Below the pieces are notes generated by a model, which saw only the letters and a list, made by a program, of their open reading frames with translations, searched no databases and was not told the origin of the DNA. DNA of 64,000 nt, taken from contig JASKMD010000018.1 of the NCBI GenBank assembly GCA_030144725.1, positions 5,044,829-5,108,828 of the forward strand, read 5' to 3'. The translations under genes were made by a program, and so were the position numbers. This document shows, in pieces, positions 11,901 through 23,608 of the stretch (the stretch's first letter is position 1; each line of letters starts with the position of its first letter). Source of the stretch: Haematococcus lacustris. Lineage: Eukaryota; Chlorophyta; Chlorophyceae; Chlamydomonadales; Haematococcaceae.

Positions 11901-14900
11901 GGGCTGCGAGCCAGCAAGGCTGCCACGGCGGTGTTCAGGGTGGTGACGTCAGCTGCGGGGAAGTGGTGAGCCAGCGCCTGCAGCCCCTCACGCACCTTGA
12001 GCAGCTCGGGGCGGGTCAGGGGGCCGACCACGCGCGACTTGGCAGCGGTCACTGTGTTGCCTTTGCGCCGGGCAGCTAGGTTCTTCTGACGCACAAACAC
12101 CTGGGGGGGGGGGGTAGGGGTGGAGGGAGAGGGAGGGGGAGGGGATAGGGAGGGGGAGGGAATGGGGTGGGGGGGCTTCGTTGTGCCGTGACAACAACAG
12201 CAGTAACGCTTTAGAGGGTCAAGTTCAGACGCAAGCCCCCACCTGACGGGGCTGGCGGGTGGGCAGGTAGAACTCCTGGATGGATTGCCAGTCAGTGCCG
12301 AACCTGGAGATGCCTGGGGGGTGGTGAGCGGGGGGCAGGGGACAGCAGTGGCACAGGGCTGCCCATGCTCTACTCAGTGCTGACCTGCTGCCCCCCCTGC
12401 TGACCTGCTGCCCCCCCCGCTGACCTGCTGCCCCCCCTGCTGACCTGCTGACCCCCCTGCTGACCTGCTGACCCCCCTGCTGACCTGCTGCCCCCCCTGC
12501 TGACCTGCTGCCCCCCCTGCTGACCTGCTGCCCCCCCTGCTGACCTGCTGACCCCCCTGCTGACCTGCTGACCCCCCTGCTGACCTGCTGACCCCCCTGC
12601 TGAGACTCACCTGCAGCCAGCAGCTGGTCCTCCCCAGGCGACCAATAGTCCTTAGGCACAGTAGCAGCGGGCTGATAGTGCAGTGTGGGGTCAAAGTATG
12701 CCTGAGGGGGGGGGGGGGGGCAGGTGGGGGGGGGGGGGGCAGGTGGGGGAGAGGCAGCAGCAGGGCTCAGGCCGGGGGGGGTCATGTGGGCAGCAGCAGG
12801 GGCAGGGGGGGGGTAGGGCATACAGCAGCAGGGCATAAGGGCGGATGGGAGGTAGTGCCTGCAAAGAGTGAAACAGAACAGGCTGGGACCACCTCCAGGC
12901 CCCTCCCCTGCCCCGCCTGGGGGCGTCTAAACCCCCCTGTGCCTCCCCTGCTTTCCCCTGCCCTCCCCTGCCCTCCCCTCCCCTGCCCTGCCCTCCCCTG
13001 CCCTCCCCTGCCCTCCCTGCCCTCCCCTGCCCTCCCGTGCCCTCCCCTGCCCTCCCCTGCCCTCCCCTGCCCTCCCCTGCCCTCCCCTGCCCTGACCTCC
13101 CCTGCCCTCCCCTCCCCCGCTCACTGCCACCCCTGCTTCCAGCACCCCTGCTGCTGCGCCACTGCTGCCCCCCCCGCCCCTGCTGGCTCCTCCCCTTCCC
13201 CTGACCTTGAACACTGCCTGAATGAGAGGCAGGCCCACACTGGTCCAGGACCTGACCAGGGGCCGCAGGGCCTGCTTCTTGCGCTGACGCTTGCGCTCCA
13301 CCGCACCCTGACCCTCAAGCTCGGCCATCTCCTGCACGCCCGCAGACACCCACACAACAGCACCTGACCTCAACACCTCACCCGGCCCCTCACCGCTAGT
13401 CTAGACCTACTGACAACACGCAGGTCATGTCAACTGCCCCTGGCCCTGCCCCTGGCCCTGCCCCTGCCCCTGTTTCTGCTGGTCCCTCACACTTACCCCC
13501 CTCTTCCCTTCCAGCCCTACCCAGCCCCTGCCCCTGCCCCTGCTCTACTCCCCCCCCCAACCCCTCCCTGCCCCACTGGCGGCCCTCACCTTGCTCCTGC
13601 CCCTGCTACCCCCTCCCCCTCCCACCAGCCTCACCTCCCTTCCCCCCCCTGGTACCCCTTGCCTCCTGCCCCTGCTAACCCACCCCTCCCTCTAGCCTGA
13701 TGCTGACCTGCAGGGCTGACTGATCCTGCATGGGCACGGCTGCTGCTGCCGAGGTGTAGATGGGCAGCAGGCGCAGGGGGGCCACGTCCAGCACGGACCT
13801 GGGCCCAGGGGAGGCTCAGCAGGGGGGGGGCAGGGGGGAGTGGATGAGGGGGAGGGGAGGAGGAGGGGGGTCCGATGAAACAGGCCAGGACAGACAGGTA
13901 CAGGGGTGTGGCGGTAGGTCAGGTCAGGTCAGATCAGATCAGGTCAGGTTGGGTTGCATTAAAGCAGGTCGAATTTGATCAGATCAGATCAGGTCTGGGT
14001 AAATCAGGGCGGAGCATGTCTTATTGGATTTGATCAGGTCAGGGGTATGCAGGTGAGGAGAGGGGGTCCAGAGGAGGGGGGTCAGGAAGGCAAGCACCCC
14101 AGATTTGCCCCCCCCCCTACCCTACATGCCCTGCCATGGGTGACGGCAGCGTCCCCCTTTCCTTCCTTGCCCTTCTTTCTTGATCTGCATGTGCCTCATT
14201 GCCCTACTGGGGTTAGGACTAGTCTTAGGGCAGGGGCAGGGGTAGGGGCAGGGAAGGCTCCACCGCCCATACCGAGGATTCGGGTTAGGGTCAGGTTTCA
14301 GGGTTTCACTCCGGCTTTCCCCCCACCCCCAGGTTTAGGATCAGGTTTAGGGACAGGCTTTACCACCCTTCTAATCCTAGGTGCTGCTGATCCTCCTGAT
14401 CCTCCTCCTCATCCTAATCCTCCTACCAAGCGTCTACCCTGTCCCTGTCCCTGGCACCCTGCCCTGCCAATGTCCAATCGCCCCCTTCATCATCCTGTGC
14501 TCTGCCCAGCCCCCCTCCCCCCGGCTCGCCCCTCCCCCACCTGACCCCCTCCAAAGTCACCGGCTTCCAGGCAGCCCCCCCCGCCGCCTGCTGCCCCCCC
14601 TCCCCCCCGGGGCCCGCCTGGGCAGGTGCGCCCATGCCCAGCGCCTCGGGGTTCAGGGGGGGTCTGCCTGCCGCCAGGCTGCTGCTGACGGCTGCCTGGC
14701 GGGCGGCGTCCAGGCCGTGCAGGGCGGCCAGCGTCTGTGCGGCCAGGGCCTGCGCCTGGGGGCTGGGGTCCTTGGCCGTCAGGGCGTGGTGCTGCAGCAG
14801 CAGCTGGCAGTGCATGTGCACCTGCCAGTATAGGGCGCGCACCTGGTCAGGGCTCAGGGCAGGGTGGGTGCCTGCGGGGGGGAGGGCAGCAGGGCGTGAG

Positions 14901-17900
14901 TGGGATAGCGGTGTGGGGGGGTAAAGGGGGAGGGGGAGGAGGAAGGGGAGGGGCAGGGAGCAGGGGGCAGGGGCAGGGTGAGGGAAGAGGGGGGAGGGGA
15001 AAGGGGGTGGAGGGTTTAGCTGTCTGTGGTGGCCAGGAAGATTAGGGTAGGCAGAGGTTTGGCGGCAGCAGCAAGGGCGTTGCTTGGGGTGTTTAGGGGA
15101 TGTTGGCAGGCTGTGGTGTCAACGGGACGGCAGTGGTGCATGATGTTGCCCCAGGAGGGGCGGCAGTGGGTGGGTGGGTGGGTGGGTGGTAGCACAGCCA
15201 CACAGCAGCAGGACCTCCCCTGCAGGACAACAGAGCCAACCAAGAAGGGGGAGGCTTGGAGGTGGCAGTGTCTGAGGGCACCTCGCCATCAACCTGCTGC
15301 TCCCCTCCCCCCTCCCCCTCCCCCTCCCCCCCCAGCTGCTATCCTGCCCTCCCCTCTGCGCCCCCCCCCCCCCCCTGCTGCTCTCCCGCACTGCCCCCTG
15401 CCCCTGCGCTGCCACCTTGACCATGACCTCATGCCAGCCTCCGCCCTACTCCCTGCCAGCTGGCCTGCCTGGCCCCCCCCCCGCCTCCCTGCCTCCCCCC
15501 CCCTCGCCCTCCTGCTGCCCCCGCCCCAGCCCCCCACCTGCTGTCGCGGCCTGCGCTGCTGACCTCAGGATGGCCGCAGCTCGAGCTCGAGCCTGACGGT
15601 CAGGCAGCACCCTCCTGGTCCAGCCCCCCCCAGGCCCCCCCCACGCCCCCCGCCGCCGGCGCTTCTTCTCCCCCGCCCCCCCCCAGCCCCCCGCCTTCTT
15701 GGCCACCCCCCCCCTGCCCCCCCCCCTGGGCGCCTTGGGCCCCGTCCAAGCCCTGCGACCAGAGCGCCTCCCCCTCCCCCCCCCCGTCCAGGCCGGTCGG
15801 GCCCCACCCCAGGAGGTCCAGGTCGAGCACGAAATCCTCGTCCTGCTGCTCGTCCTCCTCCAGGGCAACCTCCGGCTCTTCCCCCCTCAGCACCTGCAGC
15901 CACCACGAGGGGAGCAGGCGGGGGGTGGAGGGAGGGGCAGAGGGAGAGGGAGGGGCAGCAGCAGGGAGGGGGCAGGCGGGCGGAAGGTGGGAGGGGGAGG
16001 GGGCGGGAGCGTGGAGCATTTGAGGCGCAGAGGGGATTTAGAGGGTCGAGTCATAGAGGGTCAGGGTGGGCGCTGAGAGGGGTCAGGGCCGGGGGAAGAG
16101 GCAATAGCTGGGCGTGTGATGCTCATGCTGGACTGGAGCCTCCAGGGATGAGGGGGCCAGCAGCAGCAAGGGGGGGGCTCAGGCACCAGCCACTGACCTA
16201 GGCACCCCTACCCAGACCTTGACATCTGTCCTTGGGTTTAGGTGGCATGCCCTCCCCTCCTCCCCTGACTCGTTCCCACTCCCACCCACCCACCAACCAG
16301 CAGCAGCAAGGGGAGGGGGGGGGGCTCAGGCAGGACCTGCTGGGCTAGGCATCCCTACCCTGACCCCCTCCTCTGCCCGGGGCATTTGGTGACATGCCCT
16401 GCCCTGGCCCCCCCGAACTCATTCCAACTCCCACCCACCCACCCACCCCTCTCCCCCTGCCCTCACCTCCACCCCCCCTCCCCTCCACTGCCCTGCCCCA
16501 GCCTGCCCGTCTACAGCGTTGCTGCATGCGTCCGGACGACCTGTGCGTCCAGGTCTACGTGTGGTATCACAGCACTGCTGCTGCCTCATGCCCACTGAGC
16601 CCCTAGGGCCCCTACAGCCCTGACCCTGACCCTAACCCTCAACCCCTCTCACAGCCCTGCAGAGTCCCACTGGGCCCACTGAGGCCCCACTGCGGCCCCT
16701 CACAGCCCCGCAGGGCCCACAGGGGGCCTAGGGCCCCTCAAGGTCCACTGAGCCCCTAGGGCCCCCCCTCACCCCAACCCTTACCCTCACCCCTCACGGT
16801 CAGGGGCATCAGGGGCAGCCTAGCAGGGCACGCTGAGTACAGGATGGCAGGGCCAGACCTCCCTGGCCTGCCCTGTGCCTGCTGTGGTGCCAGCTCTCCT
16901 CTGCGCCCTGTGGACCTGTGACCCAGTGCCCCTGACCCAGTGCCCCTGACCCAGTGCCCCTGACCCACCCCTCCCTGCGCCCTGTGCCCCAGCGCCCCTG
17001 GGCCTGACCCGCAGGAAGCGCTCGTACTCAGACAGCTCATGGCCCTGGGCAGCCCACAGAGGCGGGGCGCCTGCACTGCCCTCCTCCACCCAATCCTCCA
17101 GCAGCGCCTGCTCCAGCTCTTCAATAGCCACATCACGCAGGTCACACCTGGCCATACACGTCATGCAGGTCACACCTGGTCATGGGTCACTCAAGTACCT
17201 CACCTCTGCCACATGCCCTGCAGATCACCTACAGGCAGGCTTGACCTGAAGGAGCTGCTAGCACAGCGTGTGGCACGGCATGCGTGGCCACCTCCCTGCC
17301 CCCAGTCCCACCCCGCCTTCCTCCTGGGACCCTCTCCTGGACCCTTTTCTGGCCCCCCTCCTGGCCCCCCTCCTGGGACCCCCACCCACCTTGCCCGTGT
17401 GTTGTACACCGAGGCAGGGGCTGGTAGGGCTAGCAGTGCTGGAGGCCGCTGCTGCTCGCCTGCAAGGGGGAGGAGCAGGGAGACCCGCTGCGACACACAG
17501 GGCACCTCAGGCACCTGCTGCTCTCCCCCCTCCCCCATCTGATACCACCCACCCCAGAACCCTGCTTCCTGCTTATGCTTCCTCAAAGCAGCTGCTGCCA
17601 CCCACCCCTGACAGCTCTTCCGCACCGCACTCGCCACCATGCTGACTACATGCATGCATACATGGAAACCCGCCGGCCTGCCCAGCTGCCGCCCAGCTTC
17701 ATCCTCACACTGTGTCACACTGCCTAGCTGGGTGGGGGTTGGGGGACGGGCGGTGGGTGCAGGCATAGCGGCAGGCTGGGGAGGGTGGGCAGGCAAACTA
17801 TGCAGGCAGGGGCCAGGCACCTGCTCACCCTGGGTGGTTGTGCCAGCAGAGGTGTATGTAGGGAAGGCGTGCTGCTGCATGCCCTCTGGGCCCAGCAGCT

Positions 17901-18597
17901 GCTGCATGAAGGATTCCCCGGGGGGCTGGCAGGGGGCAGGGGCTGCTGCTGCTGCTGCTGCTGCTTTGTTTGAGCATGCATCAGGAAGATGATTAGTGTG
18001 GGAGGTGACACCAGCTGCACCTGTGGTATTCGTGGCCTGGGCTGCATGTATGTGGGCCTCTGGTGCATGAAGCTGCACAGCATTGCCCCTCTCAAGCTGC
18101 TGGTGGACACACGCGGCTGGTGCCTGTGTAGCTGATAGCTCTGTGTTGTCTCCTGGGAGGCGTGCCAGTCTGTCGTTGGTTAGAGCTGGCTGCACCTGCC
18201 AGTCCACCATAGGAGGGCTCAGCGGGCAATTCGGATCAGCAGGGTAGGGCAAGGCGGGCGGAAAGCTATTGTGACCCACCTCGCAAGGCACTGACAGCGC
18301 TGGAGCAAGGCCATCGCTGGCCTCGTCCGAGCTGTCGGTCTCCGAGCTAGAGCTGTCGGCTGTGTCCGTATCGCTACTGGCCGAGAGAAGCTCCTCGTCA
18401 GCAAACTCTTGTAGCCCGTCATCCTCGCGTGTTGTTGCGTTCACAGCGTCTGGTGAACGGCCAGGAGAAGAAACTTGTTCCTGCTCTGTGCCTGAACCCG
18501 ACTCAGAGCGTGTGCCCGAACTGCTTGTTGTATCGTCGGCATCCAATTCGTCGACTGCAAAGTTGCAATCAGGGTCTAGCTCATCATTTTCTTCCAT
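5963..18597 (-). CDS. GON-4-like (GON4L) nuclear protein with two Myb/SANT-like domains
   Basis: Probable chromatin or transcription-associated protein of the GON-4-like family. Exons I can place: 18597-17391 (ATG, acidic Ser/Asp-rich start, ending at NTRAR), 17147-17009 (DLRDVAIEELEQ .. LSEYERFL), 15893-15538 (VLRGEEPEVALEED, acidic), 14871-14541 (LSPDQVRALYWQVHMHCQLL), 13798-13708 (SVLDVAPLRLLPIY), 13331-13206, 12701-12611 (DYWSPGEDQLLAA), 12313-12243 (FGTDWQSIQEF) and 12100 onward (VFVRQKNLAARRKG). Phases agree at the junctions listed; exon 3 needs an extra intron or frame change in a poly-G tract near 15640-15720. The first Myb-like domain spans the 12701 and 12313 exons; RQKN follows it, as in animal and plant GON4L. 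About 11480-10660 is unresolved. A ~1,560-residue Gly/Ala/Pro/Gln-rich open stretch (10651-5963) ends in a second SANT-like segment (QWSAQEDRHIMHGV .. VASRYRELANRAL). The stop is at 5963-5965. The family assignment is from remembered conserved blocks. Confidence 0.8.
6770..6806. repeat. CTG/CAG microsatellite coding poly-Gln
   Basis: About ten CTG triplets on the plus strand read as poly-Gln in the last exon of the minus-strand GON-4-like gene. Neighbouring Gln/Gly hexamers (CCCTGGCCCTGG-type, 6890-6955) continue the low-complexity C-terminal region. Confidence 0.75.
12385..12602. repeat. 20-bp minisatellite in a GON-4-like intron
   Basis: About eleven units of CTGACCTGCTG(C/A)CCCCCCTG lie in tandem. 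In gene orientation the array begins 9 bp after the 5' splice site of the exon ending at 12611 and fills most of the intron up to the exon starting at 12313. All frames are open across it (Ser/Gly/Gln repeats); this is not evidence of coding. Confidence 0.85.
12930..13125. repeat. CCCTGCCCTC-type minisatellite in a GON-4-like intron
   Basis: Tandem CCCCTGCCCT units of about 10 bp with minor variants lie in the intron between the exons at 13331-13206 and 12701-12611. Confidence 0.8.
13910..14060. repeat. GGTCA/GATCA pentanucleotide tract
   Basis: Degenerate tandem GGTCA, GATCA and GGGTT pentamers occupy part of the intron between exons 14871-14541 and 13798-13708 of the GON-4-like gene. Confidence 0.6.
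14205..14375. repeat. Degenerate GGGTTAGGG/TTTAGG-like tract
   Basis: Several GGGTTAGGGT, GGTTTAGG and TTTCAGGGTTT motifs cluster here, loosely like a plant/algal telomere repeat (TTTAGGG or TTTTAGGG), but no perfect tandem run of two or more units is present. It lies in an intron of the GON-4-like gene and is most simply G-rich intron sequence. Confidence 0.3.
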
Positions 18598-20071
18598 CAG
18601 CCCGCCGTTCCTGTGTCGCAGAGGCCTTCTTCGGCGCGCTGGCCTGGGTCATTGTGGCTCAAACATGTGCAAAAGTACGGCGACCCAAAGTTTGGGCCAA
18701 ACCTTGAATCGTGCCGGTACCTTGCCCTCTCCCCCCCCCCTCCCAGCGTGCACCTCCTTCTCCTCAATTACTATAGATAGCATCTGCTTACCTGCTCAAG
18801 GAATTATGTACCCAGGCAGGAATGTAAATGAAAAGCACCTGCATGTTGGCTTGGCTGGACATTCGCATGGTTGCTTAACAACTGTCAGCGCGTTTCCAAT
18901 GGACGGAGAAAAGAGAAAAGAGATCGTGCATGTGCATCCTGCCCTGGCAACTACTTCAATGGGGCACCTGTGTGGCTCAGAGACTGTGCTGCGCCACCTG
19001 GCTGCGTCCACAAGGTGGTCACCAGGCAGCAGCTGCCAGCCTGATGCTGCACCCACAGCGCAAACAGCACCCCAGCAACATGGTCAACCACCAACCACCA
19101 ATGCTTGATGGCCGGTGTTCAATGGTCAACCGTTGACTATACTGGGTGCACCCACCTGCTGTCGGCAGTGCTCATGTCATGCACACGGTTGTACCCTGCA
19201 ACTGGATTGGGCAGCCCGCCCGCTAGGAGCCAGCTGGGGGGCACCAGCTCACATCCAACACCGCGCATCTGGGTGGTGCCAGACCGTGAGTCATTGTTCC
19301 TGGCCAAAGCCTTTGGCAAAGGTGGGCTTGGTTGCTGCTGGCTGCTACGCCTGGACACCGCTGTCAGCCATTGGGATCACATCAGGGTGCAGTTCTGGCA
19401 GCTGCTCGGCCTACTAGGTGTTCGGTGGTGGGCGGGGAGGCGCAGTAATCTGCCACTCGTGTTACATGTCCCAATGGCCGGCGCTGCTACATGCTCGTGG
19501 CTGCCATTGTGCTCCTCCCGGAACTTAAAGCCAAAGTACCACATCACATCTCACAGGCCGTCCTGGAGCCCTACACTTCTCCACAGGAGTGAGAGACCGG
19601 TGTGTGTCCCTAACCTAGGTGTGACCCTAGGAGTCGCTGGAGCCCTACCCTATGCATGATTGTCTCTTGCACACATCCCCCTTTGTGGGGGGCAGGTTGT
19701 TTGTTTGTTTGCTTGGCTCATGGCATGATACACATGTCACTATTGCTGCCGCTGGTGCCGCCGCTGCAGCTTTCGCAACACGCCTCTGTCGCGCACGAGC
19801 ACCCACTCCTGGCCTGGTCACATCTCACAGATACTTTGTGGGTGAGATTTCCATCGCGGAGCGATTGACCACGGGAGCAACCTCGGCAAATGTTGTGCGC
19901 GTCCTGCAAACCCCAGCGCTGCGCATCCCTACGTGGGTGGCCTAGATTGCACCTAGCACATTGTCCCGCACAAGATGTCTCGACTGCTGCTGGTGCATTG
20001 CAGCTGCTAGGTCAAGCAAGGGCCCCGCCCAGCTACGACGCCCTCTCAGCGCACTTCTTTGCGCGCACCAC
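18598..20071. other. Divergent intergenic region between the GON-4-like and PsbP-domain genes
   Basis: This ~1.4 kb separates two head-to-head genes and presumably holds both promoters and 5' UTRs, plus the unresolved first exon(s) of the PsbP-domain gene. Open frames are present (for example 19890-20297), but none resembles a known family or joins in frame to the mature PsbP-like exons. I could not identify a convincing TATA box or initiation site. Confidence 0.5.
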
Positions 20072-21325
20072 AGGTTTGCCTACCTTGCGAGTTGTCTTGG
20101 TCAATGGCACCGCTGCCACCGTTCCAGCTGCAAGCTTGCGCAGTACGACGCACATTGCAGGTCGCAAGAATGCAACTACAGCAAGTCGCTGGATTTCGAC
20201 CAAGGATCCAGCAGGCGCAATCTGCTGCTGGGCGGCGCTGTCCTTCCGCTGCTGTCCTTCAGCGCACCCGAGACAGCCCAGGCTGCTGCTGAAGTAGCAG
20301 CAGGCACAGTGTGAGTGCCAGGCAGGCAGACACAAGCATCACAGGCAGAGGGTCATGGTCAGCGTCTGCGCATCAAAGCGCCCAAGGGGTTGAGTGGAAG
20401 CATGCACATGGTCAAGGCAGTGGGCAATGTGCCCAGCAGAGAGTGGCAAGAGCGTATGAAATAGGTGTGCAAGCAGGCAGGCAGGCAGGCAGGCAGAGTG
20501 TGGGTGCGAGCGTGCGTGGGGTACATGTGCTGGCCTGCAGGTACGATGACCCAGAGGAGCGCTTCAGTGTGCTGGTGCCTGATGGCTGGGAGTCAGGCTT
20601 GGGCGAGATCAGCAGTGAGTGGCAGGGGGGCCCGTGTGGGGGAGGGGTGAGCAGGGCTGCCGCACAGGACCATGGCGGACACTTGGGCCTGCAGCAGCAG
20701 CAGCAGCAGTGGTGCATGTCTGCCTGACTCGGTACAGCGGTGTAGGCGAAGTGGGCAGCCCAGGCCAAGCCCAAGCTCGTACTCTGCGCCCCTACACACC
20801 CTGGCCTGCCCTGGCTTGACCTGCCCATCTGGCCTCCCCTGCCTCAGCCTGCCACCTGGCCTGCCCTGGCATGACCTGCCCGCCTGCCCAGCCCTGGATC
20901 AGCCCAGCCTACCCTGGCCTGCCCTGCCCATGCCCAGACAGCCGGCGCACCGTGGTGTTTTACCCGCGTGGCGTCCCCCCCGCTGAGGTCAACGTGTCAG
21001 TGGTGATCACCAATGTCAGCGTGGAGTTCACACGCCTGGGGTCCTTTGGCAACGTGGCCACGTTTGCAGGTGAGCACACCAGAGCAGGCTTGCTGCAAGG
21101 CAAGCCATGACTAGAACACGATGGGTTCACCCTGCTCAACAAGCACGTGTGGCGGGTCACTCAAGGGAGACGAGCTCAGGACCGCTGAGGTGCTAGGGCG
21201 CCAACTCACATGGCTTTGAAGACTTTCTATGTATCCTTTGCTTGGCCCTGCCCCTCCAGGCTTGGGCGGTCATCTAGCAAGTGATAAAACGATCACGGTC
21301 CTTCAATGTAGAAGTTGTTTTTCTT

Positions 21326-21414
<89 letters not shown>

Positions 21415-23608
21415 GCTTGCCCCTGCTCAAGGCAGGGCAGCACACGTCTCTGTGCTTGTGAAGGCTGCCATGGCTGGCATGGTTAGCTTGGCCCAGACTA
21501 GGTGCCTGCCTTTGGAGGCGGTGTGGAGGTGTGGAGGTGTGTAAATGAGTTGAGAGGTGTGAAGGTGTGCGGGGTGTGGGTGTGGGCACCCTTGGCCAAG
21601 TGCCCCTCCTAACTGCCTCCCCCCTTCCTGCGCAGGCAACCTGGTGAACAGCCTGGATCGCTCCTTCCTCCTCAGGCAGCGCCAGACACCCAGCCCTGAC
21701 CAGCCTATTCAGGTAGGGGAGGAGGGGAGGGGAGGGGAGCCAGGCTGAACCATGGGCAGCAGCAGCAGCAGGTCGGCAGCAGGTCGGCGGCAGGTGGGCG
21801 GCAGGTGGGCGGCGTGGGGGCAGCAGGCAGCTGCTCTTGCGGTTTGTTGTTCAGGTCGCCAAGCTAGTGGACTACAACGAGACGCGGGGCCAGTACCTGG
21901 TGGAGTACACTGTGCAGGTCAGGGGGGTGAGGGGAGGGGGTCAGATGGGAGGAGGAGGGGTGAGTCAGGGGAGGTAGGGGAGGGGGAGGGTAGGCAGGGA
22001 AGGGGAGGGGAGGGGGTCAGCTGATGGAGGGCGGGCTGAGTCAGGGGAAGAGAGGGGCAAGGTCCAGGGTACAGAGTAGGCAAGAATCCTTGGGGGCCGG
22101 GACACAACAGATGGGGTGGTCAGAGTGAGGCAAGCCTCGCGTAGCTAGTGTGGCTAAGCTGGGCAGGTTGTTGGGGGCCAGGGGGGGGGAGGGAGGGGAG
22201 GGGGTCAGCTGGTGGTAGGCGGGCTGAGCTGGGCGATCTGTGGAAGGGGAGATGTGGGGAGGGGTGTGGGAGGGGAGAGGTGGGGAGGGGTGTGGGAGGG
22301 GAGCAGCCGGGCATTCTCAGGTGCTATGGGCTAAGCCACTTACTGCAGTGTTGGGTAGCTTCGAGGTGGCATTCGTGTTTCCAGTGATGGCCAGGTTGTG
22401 AGCTTTTGTCAGTGTTGGGTGGCTTGTTGACCTGTTCCAGGGTCAGAGCAGCTAGGTGCACGATGGTGGGTTTACACTGCTGCAGCCCTCAGTCTTGAGG
22501 CTGTGCTAGGTCGCCCTCCCCCTCAAGGTGTTTGGGACTGGCCGCACTGCTCAGGAACAATGAGCATGGGCGCACTGCCCCTGGCCCGGTGCGTTGCTGT
22601 CGCGTCACTGCCCAATGGCTGGCTGTAGAGTAGGTTCAAGGGGTTGATGGTGCAAAGCCTGATCGCCTGATTCGCTGCCCAAGGGCTGTCCTAGTGTGCT
22701 AGTGTGGTGCCTAGTGTGACCCCAGCCACCCCAGATGCTACCCAAGTGTCCACCCCCTGGACTCCTCACCTCCTCACCAGTGGGGTGACTGAGCATTGAC
22801 ACGCTGGCATGTGCCTGACGTGTGGGTGCAGAAGCTTCCAGAGCCCGCCCGCCACCTGTACTCCGCAGTAGCCCTGGGCAACAACGGCAGGTGGGTGGGA
22901 GGGGCAGGGGGGGCCGGGAGCATGGCTTGGGTTGGGCATGCGGTTGAGATGGCACTAGCATCTGCAGGCTGATCATAGCTGTGGTTATTGGACGGGGCGG
23001 GGCAGGGCGGGGCAGGGCGGGGCGGGGCGGGGCGGGGCGGGGCGGGGCGGGGCGGGGCGGGGCGGGGCGGGGCGGGGCGGGGCGGGGCGGGGCGGGGCGG
23101 GGCGGGGCGGGGCGGGGCCGGGCGGGGCGGGGCGGGGCGGGGCGGGGCGGGGCGGGGCGGGGCGGGGCGGGGCGGGGCAGGGCGGGGCGGGGCGGGGCAG
23201 GGCGGGGCGGGGCGCTGCTCTCTTGATGGCACTTCGGGTTGATGATCTGTAGTGGTGTTTGTTTACATCCGTGACCTGTGACATCGGCCAGTTACTGCTG
23301 CAATTGTTACTAGTCCTTTTCCTGGGCTCCTCGACACGTAACCCTACTACTAGGGAACCTACCTTCCCTACCCTACTTCTGCATCTACAGTGAGGGGGGT
23401 TGGTGGTGGTGAAAACCGACAACGGCATCCATACTGTCGTGACCTTTGGTCTCACACCTCACCTCACACCTTGTCTCACACCTCGCTCAGGTACAACCGG
23501 CTGTACACCCTGACGGCGCAGTGCGGCGAGGAGCAAGTGGCGCAGTGGGGCCCCTTGCTACGACAGATTGTCGCGAGCTTCAAGCCCGATGTGCCACCCA
23601 CTGCCTGA
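20072..23608 (+). CDS. PsbP-domain thylakoid-lumen protein (5' end unresolved)
   Basis: Member of the PsbP/PPD family of lumenal proteins that assist photosystem assembly or maintenance. Exons: about 20072-20310, 20541-20614, 20938-21069, 21636-21712, 21855-21917, 22832-22890 and 23491-23608 (TGA at 23606). All borders are GT..AG and all phases agree. The first exon carries a lumen signal: twin arginine [16 protein letters not shown] followed by an alanine cleavage region (AQAAA), implying the Tat route. The PsbP fold begins at [16 protein letters not shown], continues through [59 protein letters not shown] and [18 protein letters not shown], and ends with QIVASFKP. No in-frame ATG precedes the signal in this exon, so the chloroplast transit peptide must start in an upstream exon (a CAG acceptor lies at 20071). 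The exact PPD subgroup is uncertain. Confidence 0.88.
21326..21413. repeat. (TTGC)n microsatellite, about 22 units
   Basis: A nearly perfect TTGC tetranucleotide array in the third intron of the PsbP-domain gene (21070-21635). Confidence 0.95.
22994..23214. repeat. (GGGGC)n pentanucleotide array, about 44 units
   Basis: About 220 bp of GGGGC repeats with a few GGGCA or GGGCC variants lie in the last intron (22891-23490) of the PsbP-domain gene. The G-run is on the transcribed-sense strand, so the pre-mRNA would carry dozens of G4 runs able to form G-quadruplexes. The long GAGRGG and PAPPRP open frames across it are repeat artefacts. Confidence 0.95.

Noticed and set aside
12385..12602. CRISPR-like regular repeat array
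   Set aside because: Units are directly adjacent with no unique spacers, lie inside a eukaryotic intron, and have no cas genes nearby; it is a minisatellite. The same applies to the arrays at 24360-24711, 25848-26133 and 59767-60112.
14205..14375. Interstitial telomere
   Set aside because: Only scattered GGGTTAGGG-like motifs with no tandem perfect units, inside an intron of the GON-4-like gene.
22981..23242. Long Gly/Ala/Arg/Pro-rich ORFs over the GGGGC array
   Set aside because: All six frames are open because the 5-bp unit lacks stops; the region lies between two PsbP-domain exons with matching phases, so it is intron.
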